64,000 nt of DNA from Flaccisagitta enflata (GCA_965153355.1 OZ231126.1:30752001-30816000), one strand, 5' to 3'; counted from the first letter of the stretch, positions 22,491 to 37,375 are shown. Notes: generated from the letters alone by a model not told the origin. Numbers and translations: made by a program.

Positions 22491-23887
22491 TTTTTAGTCG
22501 CGTGCACGCGACTCTACAACCCGCTTTGTCGGTCAGTCGGTTGGTCGGTCGGTCCGTAAAACTTAGCTTTTTTGCGTCGTTTTTGGTCATTTTGGGTTAT
22601 CCGGAGTTATTTCGAGTCATTTTTTAAAGTCTGGTCTAAGTCTGGTCTAAGTCTGGTCTAAGTCTGGTCTAAGTCTGGTCTAAGTCTTGTCTAAGTCTGG
22701 TCTAAGTCTGGTCTAAGTCTGGTCTAAGTCTGGTCTAAGTCTGGTCTAAGTCTGGTCTTAGTCTAGTCTAAGTCTGGTCTAAGTCTGGTCTAAGTCTGGT
22801 TTAAGTCTGGTCTAAGTCTGGTCTAAGTCTGGTCTAAGTCTGGTGTAAGTCTGGTGTAAGTCTGGTCTTAGTCTGGTCTAAGTCTGGTCTAAGTCTGGTC
22901 TAAGTCTGGTCTAAGTCTGGTCTAAGTCTGGTCTAAGTCTGGTCTAAGTCTGGTCTAAGTCTGGTCTAAGTCTGGTCTAAGTCTGGTTTAAGTCTGGTCT
23001 TAGTCTGGTCTTAGTCTGGTCTTAGTCTGGTCTAAGTCTGGTCTAAGTCTGGTCTAAGTCTGGTCTTAGTCTGGTCTTAGTCTGGTCTAAGTCTGGTCTA
23101 AGTCTGGTCTAAGTCAAGTCTAAGTCTGGTCTAAGTCTGGTCTAAGTCTGGTCTTAGTCTGGTCTTAGTCTGGTCTAAGTCTGGTCTAAGTCTGGTCTAA
23201 GTCTGGTCTAAGTCTGGTCTAAGTCTGGTCTAATTCTGGTCTAAGTCTGGTCTAAGTCTGGTCTTAGTCTGGTCTTAGTCTGGTCTTAGTCTGGTCTAAG
23301 TCTGGTCTAAGTCTGGTCTAAGTCTGGTCTAAGTCTGGTCTAAGTCTGGTCTAAGTCTGGTCTAAGTCTGGTCTAAGTCTGGTCTAAGTCTGGTCTAAGT
23401 CTGGTCTTAGTCTGGTCTAAGTCTGGTCTAAGTCTGGTCTTAGTCTGGTCTAAGTCTGGTCTAAGTCTGGTCTAAGTCTGGTCTAAGTCTGGTCTAAGTC
23501 TGGTCTAAGTCTGGTCTAAGTCTGGTCTTAGTCTGGTCTAAGTCTGGTCTAAGTCTGGTCTAAGTCTGGTCTAAGTCTGTTCTAAGTCTGGTCTAAGTCT
23601 GGTCTAAGTCTGGTCTAAGTCTGGTCTAAGTCTGGTCTAAGTCTGGTCTAAGTCTGGTTTAAGTCTGGTTTAAGTCTGGTTTTAGTCTGGTTTTAGTCTG
23701 GTTTTAGTCTGGTTTTAGTCTGGTTTTAGTCTGGTTTTAGTCTAATTTAAGTCTGGTTTAAGTCTGGTTTTAGTCTGATTTAAGTCTGGTTTAAGTCTGG
23801 TAATAAGCCAATAAAGTGATACAATAAGGAGTCAGGTCAATTCAGTTATCTTTGTCTCGCACGCGACTTATAGGTGTTGGCCTTGTT
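22491..23887. mobile_element. Hairpin-ended element carrying an 11-mer satellite
   Basis: Reverse orientation: TTTTTAGTCGCGTGCACGCG hairpin, CTCTACAACCCGCTTTGTCGG, a short GTCG/GTCC array, then the AAGTCTGGTCT array (22628 to about 23800), then CACGCGACTTATAGGTGTTG and GCCTTGTT. The ends are those of the 187 bp copy at 18577-18763, so this is the same kind of element expanded to 1.4 kb by its interior. Confidence 0.9.
22628..23800. repeat. AAGTCTGGTCT 11-bp tandem array
   Basis: About 106 units; variants CTTAG and TTTAG cluster in runs (for example TTTTAGTCTGG from about 23670), as expected from local unequal exchange or slippage. Confidence 0.97.
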
Positions 23888-24408
23888 TTTAGAAAATCTA
23901 AACCCTTAAATTTTTAATGAACCAATAATCATGCTTGGCAAAAAAAGCATTTTTTTGTGACTTTATCAAAAAAATTTTTTCTTGGAATTGCTCTGATTTT
24001 CTAAAAATTTTCACTTTTTGATATCAGATAGGTCTCAAATATGAAATATATTGATGTAGTTTAAGGTAAAAGTGAGAAAAGGTGTAATTGGATACAGTTT
24101 TCCAAAAAAGAGAGAAAAATGCATAATTTGATACAAAGTCTTTTATGTGTAAAAAGTATCAAAATTTGAAAGAAAAGTCTGGGAAATAGTTTATCATAAA
24201 ATGCCAAGCAATTACTTTTCATATATTTTTTTCAGAATTGAACTGTCTCTTTTAGTTTTTGAGCAATGCTGTTGTGAAATGTTAAAGTCGAGATGGATCA
24301 TACTGTACATAAACAATTTTATAAGCTTACTCTTTCATGCCAGAGGGGGCGCTAATTAGAGAGGCGCGATAGATGCAGGAAATACACGGTAATGTACTTA
24401 CAGGGGTG
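23888..24408. other. No gene recognised
   Basis: AT-rich intronic or intergenic DNA between gene B exon pieces. It includes a GTAAGT at 24396-24401 on the minus strand, just past the exon piece at 24409-24720. Confidence 0.4.
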
Positions 24409-24720
24409 TTAGTTCCTTGTCCCCCATGTGGCAAAAGACCTCGCATTGTAAAAGAGGTTAAGTGGTTGTGAAGCATGGCCAAAGCTGCAATCGAAAGACT
24501 TGTTTCCATTCGCGTGAGGCACTTCACAGACGCTGCGATGGTTAGACTGATTTCCATTTGCACGTGAACTCTGGCTGATGTTGCGATCGAATGCCGTGTT
24601 TCCATGCGTGCGTGAACCTTGACTGATGTTACGATCGAATGATGGATTTCGGTTCGCGCGAGAAGCTTTGCTGACGCATCGATCGAATGACATATATTCG
24701 TTTGCGCCAAAGAAGACTCG
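24409..24720 (-). CDS. Gene B, exon with 16-17-residue repeats
   Basis: Acceptor ACATTTCAG then coding from 24720. The frame beginning RVFFGANEYMSFDR contains four or five repeats of a 16-17-residue unit centred on FDRNISQSSRANGN, with silent third-position differences (CGT/CGC, AGT/AGC) between copies. This supports the frame as truly translated. It ends at TAA 24409-24411. A second frame is open through a strong GTAAGT donor at 24401, so either this is a terminal exon or the other frame is spliced onward. Family unknown. No signal peptide or membrane segment visible in this piece. Confidence 0.45.
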   Translation of the reverse strand, partial: RVFFGANEYMSFDRCVSKASRANRNPSFDRNISQGSRTHGNTAFDRNISQSSRANGNQSNHRSVCEVPHANGNKSFDCSFGHASQPLNLFYNARSFATWGTRN

Positions 24721-25749
24721 CTGAAATGTACAGTAAGCCAGTTAAACTTCAACTTTAACTTAAAGCCTAAAATCACATGCGGGTGAGCACTTTGTCGGCG
24801 TAACATTCAAAGGCACTTAACGTCTCAATCACAGTTAATGACCTACCTTACAGGATCTTATCTTACAAACTCCTGTTTTTTCTGCAACAATCATGTAACG
24901 CGGCGTTACAATATTGTGGCGTACACGCGCGCGCGCAAACACACATGCACCTACTCACTGACACTATCGCACAAATATACAAAAGGCAGGCAAGCATATT
25001 CTCACTTAAACGTTCACGAGCATAGACATGTGACATGCATAAGGTCTGGGCCCAAACAACCACGCACTTTGGGGTGCGCGCCCCCCCCCCCAAGGAAATC
25101 ATTGGAATGCTTAAGTGCAATTACTACAAGCAGACGTAAAGTTTTTACTGCTGTTTTTTGGGCTGCTTATCACAAATGGACGTTTTTCTCTTCTTTCTAC
25201 GTTCTTTACCCCCCCCCCCTCTTCAAGGCCCAAATCCTGGCCTTGAAGCCTTGATATGTGCGTTGAAGCCTAAATCTTTGCCTCTTTGCTCTAATTCCAG
25301 CTTTGTATCTATAATTCTAGCCTTAAAGCTTAATTTCACCCTCAAGGCCAAATAAAAGCCAAAATTTTTGCCTTTTTTACCAAAATGCTAGCCCTTTTGG
25401 GTAGCGGCCTCCAAGGGCCGAAGTAAAGTTTTTTCTGCTGTTCTTTGGGCTGCGGCCTACGTTTTCACAAATGGATATTTTATATCGAATAATATTGAAA
25501 ATAAACAAAAAATTTTTTGGAGAAAAGTCGAAGAATACCTTCGGTAGGGGATGAGCTACAACCTAAGAATTACAAGGCTGGAATCGCATCTCCGTTAGAA
25601 AAAAACTCGCCCCCTGAAGTGTCACGACAGGCGTAAATCACCACCGATCTAGACGTTCTTGGTTTTGTTTGACGGAGATACGATTTTTTTACGCGGCCCT
25701 CTTTAAGTAAGCCAAAATTTTTAAACTTCTTATGGGCCCCTAAGGGTCC
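24721..25749. other. No gene recognised
   Basis: Contains two C-runs (25080-25092, 25209-25219) and a loose CCTTGAAGCC repeat (25220-25400). No coding signal. Confidence 0.4.
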
Positions 25750-25759
25750 CCAAAAAAGC

Positions 25760-26150
25760 CATCAAAGACAATTTTTTTAAAAAAAAATAGGGTGCAAAAG
25801 ATAGGAAATGACTTAATTCGCCTAGATCCAAAATCCTGAAATTTGACTTTTTCAAAAATACTTAGAAATTTTTGTGTCGCAACTTGGGGCCTTCGAAGAA
25901 AAATCACAAAATATTTTTTCGGAAAATGGTCTTCAAAAGTAGGGTGAAATTGATAGGAAATGACCTAATTCGCCTAGATCCAATTCCTGAAAAATACTTT
26001 TTTTTCAAAAATCTTTGAAAATTGTATTTTTGCGTCGGGCCTCTAAAAATTTTCACAAGATATTTTTTTGAAAAATGGTCCTCAATAGTGGGGTGCAATC
26101 AATAGGAAATGACTTAATTCGCTTAGATTCAATACCCAAAAAAATTGAAA
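25760..26150. repeat. Three ~145-bp tandem repeats
   Basis: Units share ATAGGAAATGACYTAATTCG then CTTAGATYCAA and GGTGAAATTGATAGGAAATG; they start near 25795, 25940 and 26090 and are diverged from each other. Confidence 0.75.
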
Positions 26151-26312
26151 TTTGTATTGGGGGGCACTGTCGGTATTTCTTGTTTCTTGTTTGTTTTTTT
26201 TTTTTTTTTTGCGTCAAATGGCTGTTAGTCTTTCTGTCTTCCTCAATTTGTCTCCATCTATTCATATGCGTCTTTTTTCTCCGTCTTTGACTATCTTTCT
26301 CTTTCTGTCTGT

Positions 26313-27815
<1,503 letters not shown>

Positions 27816-27904
27816 ACTTTGTCTCAATGCCACCCTGTCTGTCTATCTGTGTCTCTCTCTCTCTCTTTGTCTGTCTCTCCCCCGACAATTTCTAAGCTCC
27901 TAAC

Positions 27905-28057
27905 CCTGAATGCAAAAGGAAAATGTGATCCTGGGGTAACGAATTGACGAGCGATCTTCTCGATTTCTTCTGGCATCATTACTGTAGGAGCACCATCCGT
28001 TAAAGCTGCTACCACCATTTTGTCACCTCTATTTGGAGTATACTTGAATCCAGTTCC
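27905..28057 (-). CDS. Gene B, candidate exon 4
   Basis: Phase-0 acceptor (...CCTTGAAG) then GTGFKYTPNRGDKMVV...EEIEKIARQFV.... The frame is contiguous with the preceding exon (also phase 0). A weak donor (AGG|GTTAGG) at 27904 is my guess for the end; the last ten residues may be intronic. Not recognised; the acidic-basic mix around EEIEKIARQF looks like a folded domain rather than repeat translation. Confidence 0.45.
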
Positions 28058-28433
28058 CTTCAAGGTATAAATGGGTTTTACGTCCGCCTGTTTGTCCCTA
28101 ACATTTTGCTTTTTTTTGGGGGGGGGGATATGAAGAGGTTTTCATGTCGTCAATCTTGACGGCCCCTATCTCATGGCCAAAATTGCTTTTAGATGTTTGC
28201 CCCTGCAAACCCGCACGCGATTGTAGGTTTTGACAAGTTTCTGATTTCATTCCATATATGTATCAAAATCTAAAATGCATGAGTGAGGAGTGATTGATTG
28301 TAATAAAAGAAACAAATGAATTACTTGCCCTAACAAAAACTGATTTTAATTCTACTATCAATTTTTGTGATGATATCAGTCACAAAGTGATGTGTCGCGT
28401 ATATTATGATTTTGTTCTTAACCTTTTCTTTAC

Positions 28434-28541
28434 CTCATACTGCGCCATCAAACTGTTCGAAATATTCATCCAAGTCTTCTTGGTACCGATACGCCGTACA
28501 AACACGAAGGTCTCACAATCGTTGGCATTGAGATCCGCCAC
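28434..28541 (-). CDS. Gene B, exon 3
   Basis: 36 codons bounded by AG at 28543-28542 and a good donor GAG|GTAAAG at 28433. Both junctions are phase 0. It reads VADLNANDCETFVFVRRIG... to ...SLMAQYE. Clean boundaries and balanced codons make this one of the better supported exons of the gene. No family recognised. Confidence 0.55.
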
Positions 28542-28568
28542 CTTTTGAAGCAAATGTGAATTTGCTTA

Positions 28569-28570
<2 letters not shown>

Positions 28571-28618
<48 letters not shown>

Positions 28619-28635
28619 TTCTTTCTTTCTCTTTC

Positions 28636-28727
<92 letters not shown>
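28571..28727. repeat. GTCT and CT microsatellites inside gene B intron
   Basis: (GTCT)n 28571-28617, then CTTT variants, then (CT)n to 28727. Confidence 0.95.
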
Positions 28728-28758
28728 ACAATTGCATGTCCGTCTTACCGCGTCTTAC

Positions 28759-28783
28759 CACCAACATAAGCCTTGCCCGAGCT
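28759..28783 (-). CDS. Gene B, micro-exon 2 (23 or 25 nt)
   Basis: Donor GGTG|GTAAGA at 28758. Acceptors GTGCAG (exon from 28783) or GTGCAGAG (exon from 28781). Only the 23-nt version joins the phase-1 end of exon 1 to the phase-0 start of exon 3, giving ...RARLMLV|VADLN.... Confidence 0.35.
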
Positions 28784-28841
28784 CTGCACGCGTAAGTTGA
28801 CCGCTTCCTACTAGTGTGTCCTCAAATACTTGTCCGCTTAC

Positions 28842-28911
28842 GTTGACTTGATATTAAGTTTCCGAGATTTTCTCCCGGTCCCTTTTTCGAAGCGCAAAAC
28901 TTGTCAGCCAT
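28842..28911 (-). CDS. Gene B, first coding exon
   Basis: ATG at 28911-28909 opens MADKFCASKKGPGENLGNLI.. (23 codons) and ends CAAC|GTAAGC, a strong donor, in phase 1. The promoter would fall at 28.95-29.1 kb, at the border of the large fold-back repeat. Lys/Gly-rich N-terminus without a hydrophobic signal, so probably a cytoplasmic or nuclear protein. Gene B as a whole (28911 down to 27905, possibly 24409 or 21168) is unrecognised. Confidence 0.5.
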
Positions 28912-28984
28912 TCGACTCAATCAAATTTAGACAACTGCGGCTGCGCGGATACTGAAAGACAACTTTGTATCAGACTTAACTAAA

Positions 28985-31940
<2,956 letters not shown>

Positions 31941-32573
31941 TTACTGCTCAGGAACTGGTCAGTCTTTCCCTGTCAGTTAGTCCGCTAATCTGCATCTGCC
32001 AACGTTGGTTGTTGTTAATGTTGTTGTTGTTGTTGTTGTTGTTGTTAATATAGTATAATATAAAAGTAAAGCTACCAAAGGAAGCAACCTTTTTACGAGT
32101 TGCTCATCGAGATGGTAGCTGTTCCGACAGAACAATTACAAATATGTGGCAAAGAAAAATAACCAGTCAGTAGTTCTTCAAAACCAAAAGCACGTGGCAA
32201 AGAACAAACCAGTCAGTAGTTCTTAAGAACCAAAAGCGAGCATTATTACCATGCAACTTCTAAAAATTGAAAATGCCATGTTAGAAATATTCAAAATTGA
32301 CCAGTCACTAGTTTTTAAAAATCTAAAGTATAAATCAGTGAAAAAAAAGTTGCATTTTCACCAAAATTCAACGACTTTCCAAAATATAAAAATGAAGACT
32401 ATAAATACATCCAACTAGAAAATATGATGCTTTCATAAGTGCAAATAATATCAGTGATTATTCTCTGAGCAAATACTGAGGATTTTATGATACTAAGAAA
32501 CCGTTTGTAGAGAGAAAAAAAAAGAAAATCTCTGTTTTGATCATCGTGCTCTTATGGTCGCTAAGTTAGTGAG
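31941..32573. other. No gene recognised
   Basis: A (GTT)n run of about 25 bp near 32020-32046 and a CAGTCAGTAGTTCTT phrase repeated at 32164 and 32210. AT-rich otherwise. Confidence 0.4.
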
Positions 32574-32852
32574 TCATTTAATCGGAAAGCATGCTATTCT
32601 TCGCTCACGACGGCCGCCGATAACTTTGAAAAACTTGACACTTTTTTCATCCGCAGAAAGAGAATTGTTCAATTGCTCTGCATCTTGTCGTAGCTTCATC
32701 TCCCATGCTTTCTCCACTTGACATTCTAATTTTGTCATGTCGTGAGTGACAACAACCCCGTTCCATTTTTCCATCCCTTTCAGCTTCTTTGCCTTCAGGA
32801 GCATTGCATTCTTTTTTTCCAAGCATGCAAATTTAACCACCAGGGGGCGCAC
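32574..32852 (-). pseudogene. Possible LINE ORF1-like C-terminal fragment
   Basis: A minus-strand frame beginning RPLVVKFACLEKKNAMLLKA (after a (GTT)n run that cuts it off at 32853) and running about 90 residues to a stop. The pattern 'R-P-(hydrophobic)3-KF ... K ... L-KG ... V..D.T' followed by a Lys/Glu-rich helix resembles the RNA-binding C-terminal part of ORF1 proteins of L2/CR1-type LINEs. There is no reverse transcriptase nearby and the 5' part is missing. Assigned from pattern memory only. Confidence 0.4.
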
Positions 32853-32973
<121 letters not shown>

Positions 32974-33277
32974 AGATGGTGGTGGCGGTGGTGGCGGAGA
33001 TGGTGGTGGCGGTGGTGGCGGTGTGTGTCTTTTCCTCTCTCTTCCGTTTTTTTTTTATTTTCATTTTAAATCACTTGAACTCCTCTGTGACAACGTAAAA
33101 TGTGGAATAAATAACACACTCTGTTCATTTAAAAACTCATCAAACCGGATAAAACAGTCTCCAACGCTGCCCCTCTGCAGAGACAGAGATAGAGCTCTGT
33201 CTCCAAGCAAGAGTATACTCAAACAGAGCACCTGCTCTTTTCTGTCAGGATTGTTTACAAATGGATATCTTCGATCC

Positions 33278-33513
33278 TTTTTTAGTTGCGGAAACGCAAC
33301 TCTATAAGAGGCCTTGTCCGTTCATCCGTCATCTGTCAGTCCGTCCGTCTGTCGGTCCGTTGGTCCGTAATGCACGAGTCAAAAAGTGGAAAAACGAGCG
33401 TTTTAGGTGTTTTTTTTATACATGTGTTAGTGGGGGGCATGGGGAGTGGATGGGGGTTGGATGCCCCCGCCCACCCGTCCGCAACGATATTGTGACCCCG
33501 CATCACTTGTTTG
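33278..33513. mobile_element. Hairpin-ended element, TTGCG-stem type
   Basis: TTTTTTAGTTGCGGAAACGC: stem AGTTGCG/CGCAACT with loop GAAA, then CTCTATAAGAGGCCTTGTCCG and GTCC/GTCT units. The other end is GCCCCCGCCCACCCGTCCGC, AACGATATTGTGACCCCGCA, TCACTTGTTT. The interior (33360-33480) matches the copy at 51183-51377. Confidence 0.85.
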
Positions 33514-34436
33514 GGGTCGTCTTGTGTGACATAGTCAAACAAAAGCATAAAATTGAAAATTAAATCATGTCAATTTTCTATCATTCCCAGAACAGAATGT
33601 AAACAAGTTTTGTGTTCCAATGAAGAAAAACAAGGCCGGATACACGGCAATACAGTCGCGGACGATTTGGCAGGAGCACACTATGGCGCCGAACCAGCAC
33701 AGTATTATACAGGGCACAGAAGGTCAAAATTGGAGATAAAAAAAACGCCAAACCTATTCTTTAGTCTATATGCCTCATTTCAACCTGCCATAGGATCCTA
33801 TCTCGACCGGAGGTAGGTGCCCAGACTCTGGCTCTGGGAGCTGAGATGGCCAATTTAGTGAAAATTCAAAAATGAAAAAAAAATATGAAATAATCATTGG
33901 AGATGAAGTATATTGGTTAGTATGGAAGGTACCCATCATAATTTCTGATCATTTTTGGCATTTGGGGGCTCAGAGGGGTAGTAAAAATTGAGTTGTGAGG
34001 CTCACATCTCGGAAATCCTTCTAGCCTTTTCCTGGCTAAATGTAAACAATCGAAAAACTAGCTTAGAGCGTTTTTGCGCTTACCGTGTTCTGACTAAAAA
34101 AAGTGGGAGATGAAGATTTTCTTCACTCATTTTTTGTCTGTTATGTCTGGTGACAGTTGCGAATGAATCTATCATGTTAGAATTGTTTAAATACATAGAA
34201 TTCATCATTTCAAGATTCTCATGTATAAGAATTAGATCAAAAGTAAATTATAAACATCATGAAGGTCAAATCGCGTGACGAGTAACAGCGTAAGTATATG
34301 CGAGCAACATTTGATTCTACACAGGTGAAATAAACTCGAGAAAGTGAGTAGCCAAAAAAATTGTAACAGGGAAAATTTCCTTGTGCGTAATGGTGAACGG
34401 ACAGTTCGTGGTTTAAAGCGGCTTTAACAGCACTGG
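33514..34436. other. No gene; one element end
   Basis: AACAAGGCCGGATACACGGC near 33629 followed by AGTCGCGGACGATTTGGCAG is a left end without a matching hairpin end. The rest is AT-rich unique DNA. Confidence 0.5.
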
Positions 34437-34540
34437 TTAGTATAAGAATTCGTCCTCTCCAACATCTGCAAATTCTGGTAGATCATCTCGATCTTCCAAA
34501 GGCAATGCATCGAGATCTCCTTCCAACTGATCTTCCTCAC
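34437..34540 (-). CDS. Gene A, terminal exon
   Basis: Acceptor CTCTTTAG, then GT completing a phase-1 codon, 33 codons reading EEDQLEGDLDALPLEDRDDL...GEDEFLY, and TAA at 34439-34437. Strongly acidic tail. Confidence 0.6.
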
Positions 34541-34769
34541 CTAAAGAGTGGAATGATGCAACATTGCAATGTCAGCGCGTAATTGACTTGGTAACCGGTA
34601 AATCAGATGGCTAGAAAGACAGGAATATAAACAATGTACAAGATCCTTAGTATCACCTGTATTGGTTCATTTGAAAACCATTTCTAAATTCATCCACGCA
34701 GCACAAAGCATTGTTTCCTAAACGTTGTTCCTGCCCAACTGTTCCCATTTATTGCCGTTTTTTTCTTAC

Positions 34770-34953
34770 TTCGTATGATTCTCCGGTCATCACTATGGAA
34801 ATTGTTCCTGAACTCAGGGCTCTCGATTCATAAGACATCGTAATCGTTACGGCGGTTGCAACTTCCTTCTTTGTAATGTTTGACGTACACAGTTTCGCCG
34901 TCGTGAATTCCTTCCAGGACATTGACGCGACCCCCGCGCGCTTCTCTTGCCAC
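34770..34953 (-). pseudogene. Gene A exon with in-frame TGA
   Basis: 184 nt from acceptor GTTTTAG to donor CGAA|GTAAGA. It reads VAREARGGRVNVLEGIHDGE...NRRNDYDVL, then TGA, then IESPEFRNNFHSDDRRIIR, ending in phase 1, which fits the terminal exon exactly. The continued composition after TGA and the matching phase argue the stop is recent. Confidence 0.55.
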
Positions 34954-34959
34954 CTAAAA

Positions 34960-34967
<8 letters not shown>

Positions 34968-35057
<90 letters not shown>

Positions 35058-35062
35058 TAGAC
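34968..35062. repeat. GA and ACAG microsatellites
   Basis: (GA)n about 34965-35008, then (GACA)n to about 35062, in a gene A intron. Confidence 0.95.
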
Positions 35063-35189
35063 AGACAAACAGGCTGAATTAGCTAGTATACAAGAGGTAG
35101 TGAAGCTGATAATTGAGCGAGTTTTTGATTGTTGGAATTGGTGGAAGTGGGAATGAAAAGAAAAAAAAGTTGATAACGCAGAGAAATAC

Positions 35190-35219
35190 CTCGTTCAATT
35201 TTATTCCTATCAGCGAAAG
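35190..35219 (-). CDS. Gene A, candidate 30-nt exon
   Basis: Between GGCAG and GAG|GTATTT. Phase 0 at both ends (LSLIGIKLNE), as required by the exons on either side. The small size makes it tentative. Confidence 0.35.
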
Positions 35220-35306
35220 CTGCCATTATTGGTAGTTATTTTAATTGTGGGTATCTCAAATTCTTTTGAAAGCTTTATATAAAAAGTGACATTCTTGTAA
35301 GAAAAA

Positions 35307-35441
35307 AACAAGGCCGGATACACGGCAGGACAGTTGCGGATGGTTGGGCAGGGGCATTTATACAAAAACCGCTCGTCATTCAAAATAGATGAACGGACCG
35401 CCACAAGGTGTATACGTGTATAATCTGTCCGCGACTAAAAA
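35307..35441. mobile_element. Hairpin-ended element, short hybrid copy
   Basis: AACAAGGCCGGATACACGGC, then CAGTTGCGGATGGTTGGGCA, and ends TGTCCGCGACTAAAAA. The subterminal stem half is of the TTGCG type while the far end is of the CGCG type, so the ends look mixed. 135 bp. Confidence 0.8.
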
Positions 35442-35459
35442 TGAATATTGATTACTAAC

Positions 35460-35884
35460 CACGTGAATTTGAGAACATTCTTTGTTTAGCTCTTTTTCAT
35501 GGGCTTCAACGTGACTGGGCGCCGGAAATTGCCAAATTTTGTTCAACGCTGAGTAGACTCTGTCGGGAACTCGATTCTTGTCTTTCCATGATGACGCGTT
35601 CTCCACTTGACGTCTTTCTCCCGGATTGAGCTCGGCGTAGGTTTGTGGTTTTTCGGCTTAAACCTTCAGTTGACAGCCATCTCCATCACGGAGTGTAAGA
35701 GTCTCCAGGCGAAAACCTCTCGCTTCGCCGTAGTGGTTGATTTCGTTAACAAGACGTTCACGGTACGACGCTTTTGTTTTCTCAGCACCACCTTTCCCCA
35801 TTTCCGTAAGCATCTTCCGTTCAAGTACTTTCTGGCGTGACTTCTCTTTACGATTTAAACGATCATTCTCGGCTCTCAACGTGT
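35460..35884 (-). pseudogene. Gene A large exon with in-frame TAA
   Basis: Acceptor with a long pyrimidine tract (GTTTTTTCCTCCTTTTGCATCACATTCTAG), 425 nt, donor CACGTG|GTTAGT. First part LRAENDRLNRKEKSRQKVLE... to ...GDGCQLKV, then TAA (35660-35658), then AEKPQTYAELNPGERRQVEN... to ...KECSQIHV in the same frame. A 141-codon exon with one stop at its middle and coding composition on both sides. Likely coiled-coil in its first third. Confidence 0.55.
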
Positions 35885-35947
35885 CTAGAATGTGATGCAA
35901 AAGGAGGAAAAAACCTGACTGTCCTGAATAACTTTGCTTCAGATTTT

Positions 35948-35949
35948 TC

Positions 35950-36017
<68 letters not shown>

Positions 36018-36040
36018 TTTCTTCCTTTCTTTCTTTCAGT
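35948..36040. repeat. (CTTT)n microsatellite
   Basis: About 20 CTTT units in a gene A intron. Confidence 0.95.
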
Positions 36041-36185
36041 CTGTGTTTGTCAATTAAATCAATTTTGACGGATCATGGGCCAAGTCATTTTGCCTGGCAA
36101 TTTTCACAAGCATGGGGAACTAACAGACCAACAGTCCGGGCCTCAGAGGAAATTATGAAAAAGCGCCAAAAAAAAGAAGTTTTAC

Positions 36186-36349
36186 CGGGAGTGTTCCTTT
36201 CTTGTCGACGGTGCGCTCAGCGACGACAACGTCAACGTCGGGTGCAGATTCCAAAACCGCAACTTCTTTACTGATGACGATTTCAATGTAAGGTGCGGGT
36301 TCGACGACGGCATCTTCCGCGATGACAACTTCAACGTGAGGCTTGGGTG
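36186..36349 (-). CDS. Gene A, acidic cassette exon (copy 1)
   Basis: Reads PKPHVEVVIAEDAVVEPAPY then IEIVISKEVAVLES and PDVDVVVAERTVDKKG, with donor CCCG|GTAAAA. It contains three short repeats of a [HD]-(V/I)-(E/D)-(V/I)-V-(V/I)-x-(E/K) unit. Related to cassette pieces near 36.9 and 39.3 kb. The acceptor (TATGTGAAG) lies in a sequence shared, inverted, with the other cassettes. Confidence 0.45.
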
Positions 36350-36361
36350 CTTCACATAGCA

Positions 36362-37375
36362 AAAGTTGGGAGTATCTCTCACCCTACTGGGAGAATATGG
36401 AGGAACAAAAATCATGAAGATGTCTATTTTCTTTTTTTTCAAAATTCGTTCATCTTCCGTTTTTGTTTTAGCCTTAAAGTTTCCACAGATTTCCCAGAAT
36501 TCAGCATAATCCTGTGTAGTTTTGGTACTAAAAGGGCAACAATTTATTTCAGAAAATTATGATATTTGTGAAAATAAACTAAAATTTCAGATCATAAGCT
36601 ATGAAAGAGCTTATGAACAGGCAGACCAACAATTCTTTGAAGAGCAGAAATTAGTACAAGCTAATTTAAAGAATGTCAGTAATTGTTTTATCCCTCTGCC
36701 TTATGCAAATTAGGTCTTAAAAAACAATTTTTTAAAAAACAGAAGATGAACAATTTATGATAAAAGAAAAATGATATGGGTCCTAAAATTGACCACTCCA
36801 TATTAAGTAAAGAGGGTGAAAAGAAATAACTAACTTTTGCTATGTGAAGCACCCAAATGTGAGGTTTGGGGTCGTCAATGGCAATTTTGATGTGAGACGC
36901 AGGGTAGACAACCGCATCTTCTTCGTCAATGACAAGTTCGACATGAGACATGGGGTTTGGGTGCTTCACAAAGCAAAAGTTCGGAGTATCCCTCTACCCT
37001 ACTTGGGTAATGTGAGGGAGCAAAAATCTTGAAGATAACCATTTTTCTTTTTTTAAATTTCCATTATCCTCCGTTTTTGTTATGGATCTAAAGTTTCTAC
37101 AGATTTACCAGAATTCAGTAAAATCTTATGTAATTTTGTTACAAAAAAATAATTATTCATTTTAGAAAATCACAATTTTTATAAAAACAAACTAAAATAT
37201 CAAAACATAAGCTATGGAAGAACTATGGAAAAAGCAGATTAGCAATTCAATGAAGAGTAGAATTTTGTAAAAGCTAATTTAAAGAATATCAGTATACTGT
37301 TTTATGCCACTGCATTATGCAAATTAGGTCCTTAAAATCAATATTTTAAAAACGGAAGATGAATGATTTTTAATA
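36362..37375. repeat. Duplicated gene A intron/cassette units
   Basis: GTTGGGAGTATCTCTCACCC and following ~350 bp (36362-36715) are repeated at 36975-37345. GGTCCTAAAATTGACCACTC to ACTTTTGCTATGTGAAGCAC (36778-36850) is repeated at 39180-39250. The ~600-bp unit was duplicated in tandem with its cassette. Confidence 0.75.
36845..36963 (-). pseudogene. Gene A, acidic cassette (copy 2)
   Basis: Reads SHVELVIDEEDAVVYPASHI then KIAIDDPKPH. A 7-bp TCATGTC duplication near the start (CCCATGTCTCATGTCGAA) shifts the frame relative to copy 1. It is flanked by inverted repeats (ACTTTTGCTATGTGAAGCAC / GTGCTTCACAAAGCAAAAGT), unlike an ordinary exon. Confidence 0.4.

Noticed and set aside
22628-23800. CRISPR-like array
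   Set aside because: 11-bp units without spacers in an animal genome; a satellite array.
34770-35884. Nuclear genetic code change (TAA/TGA read as sense)
   Set aside because: The SEC14L1-type and SMYD4-like frames use no internal TAA, TAG or TGA and encode Trp by TGG.
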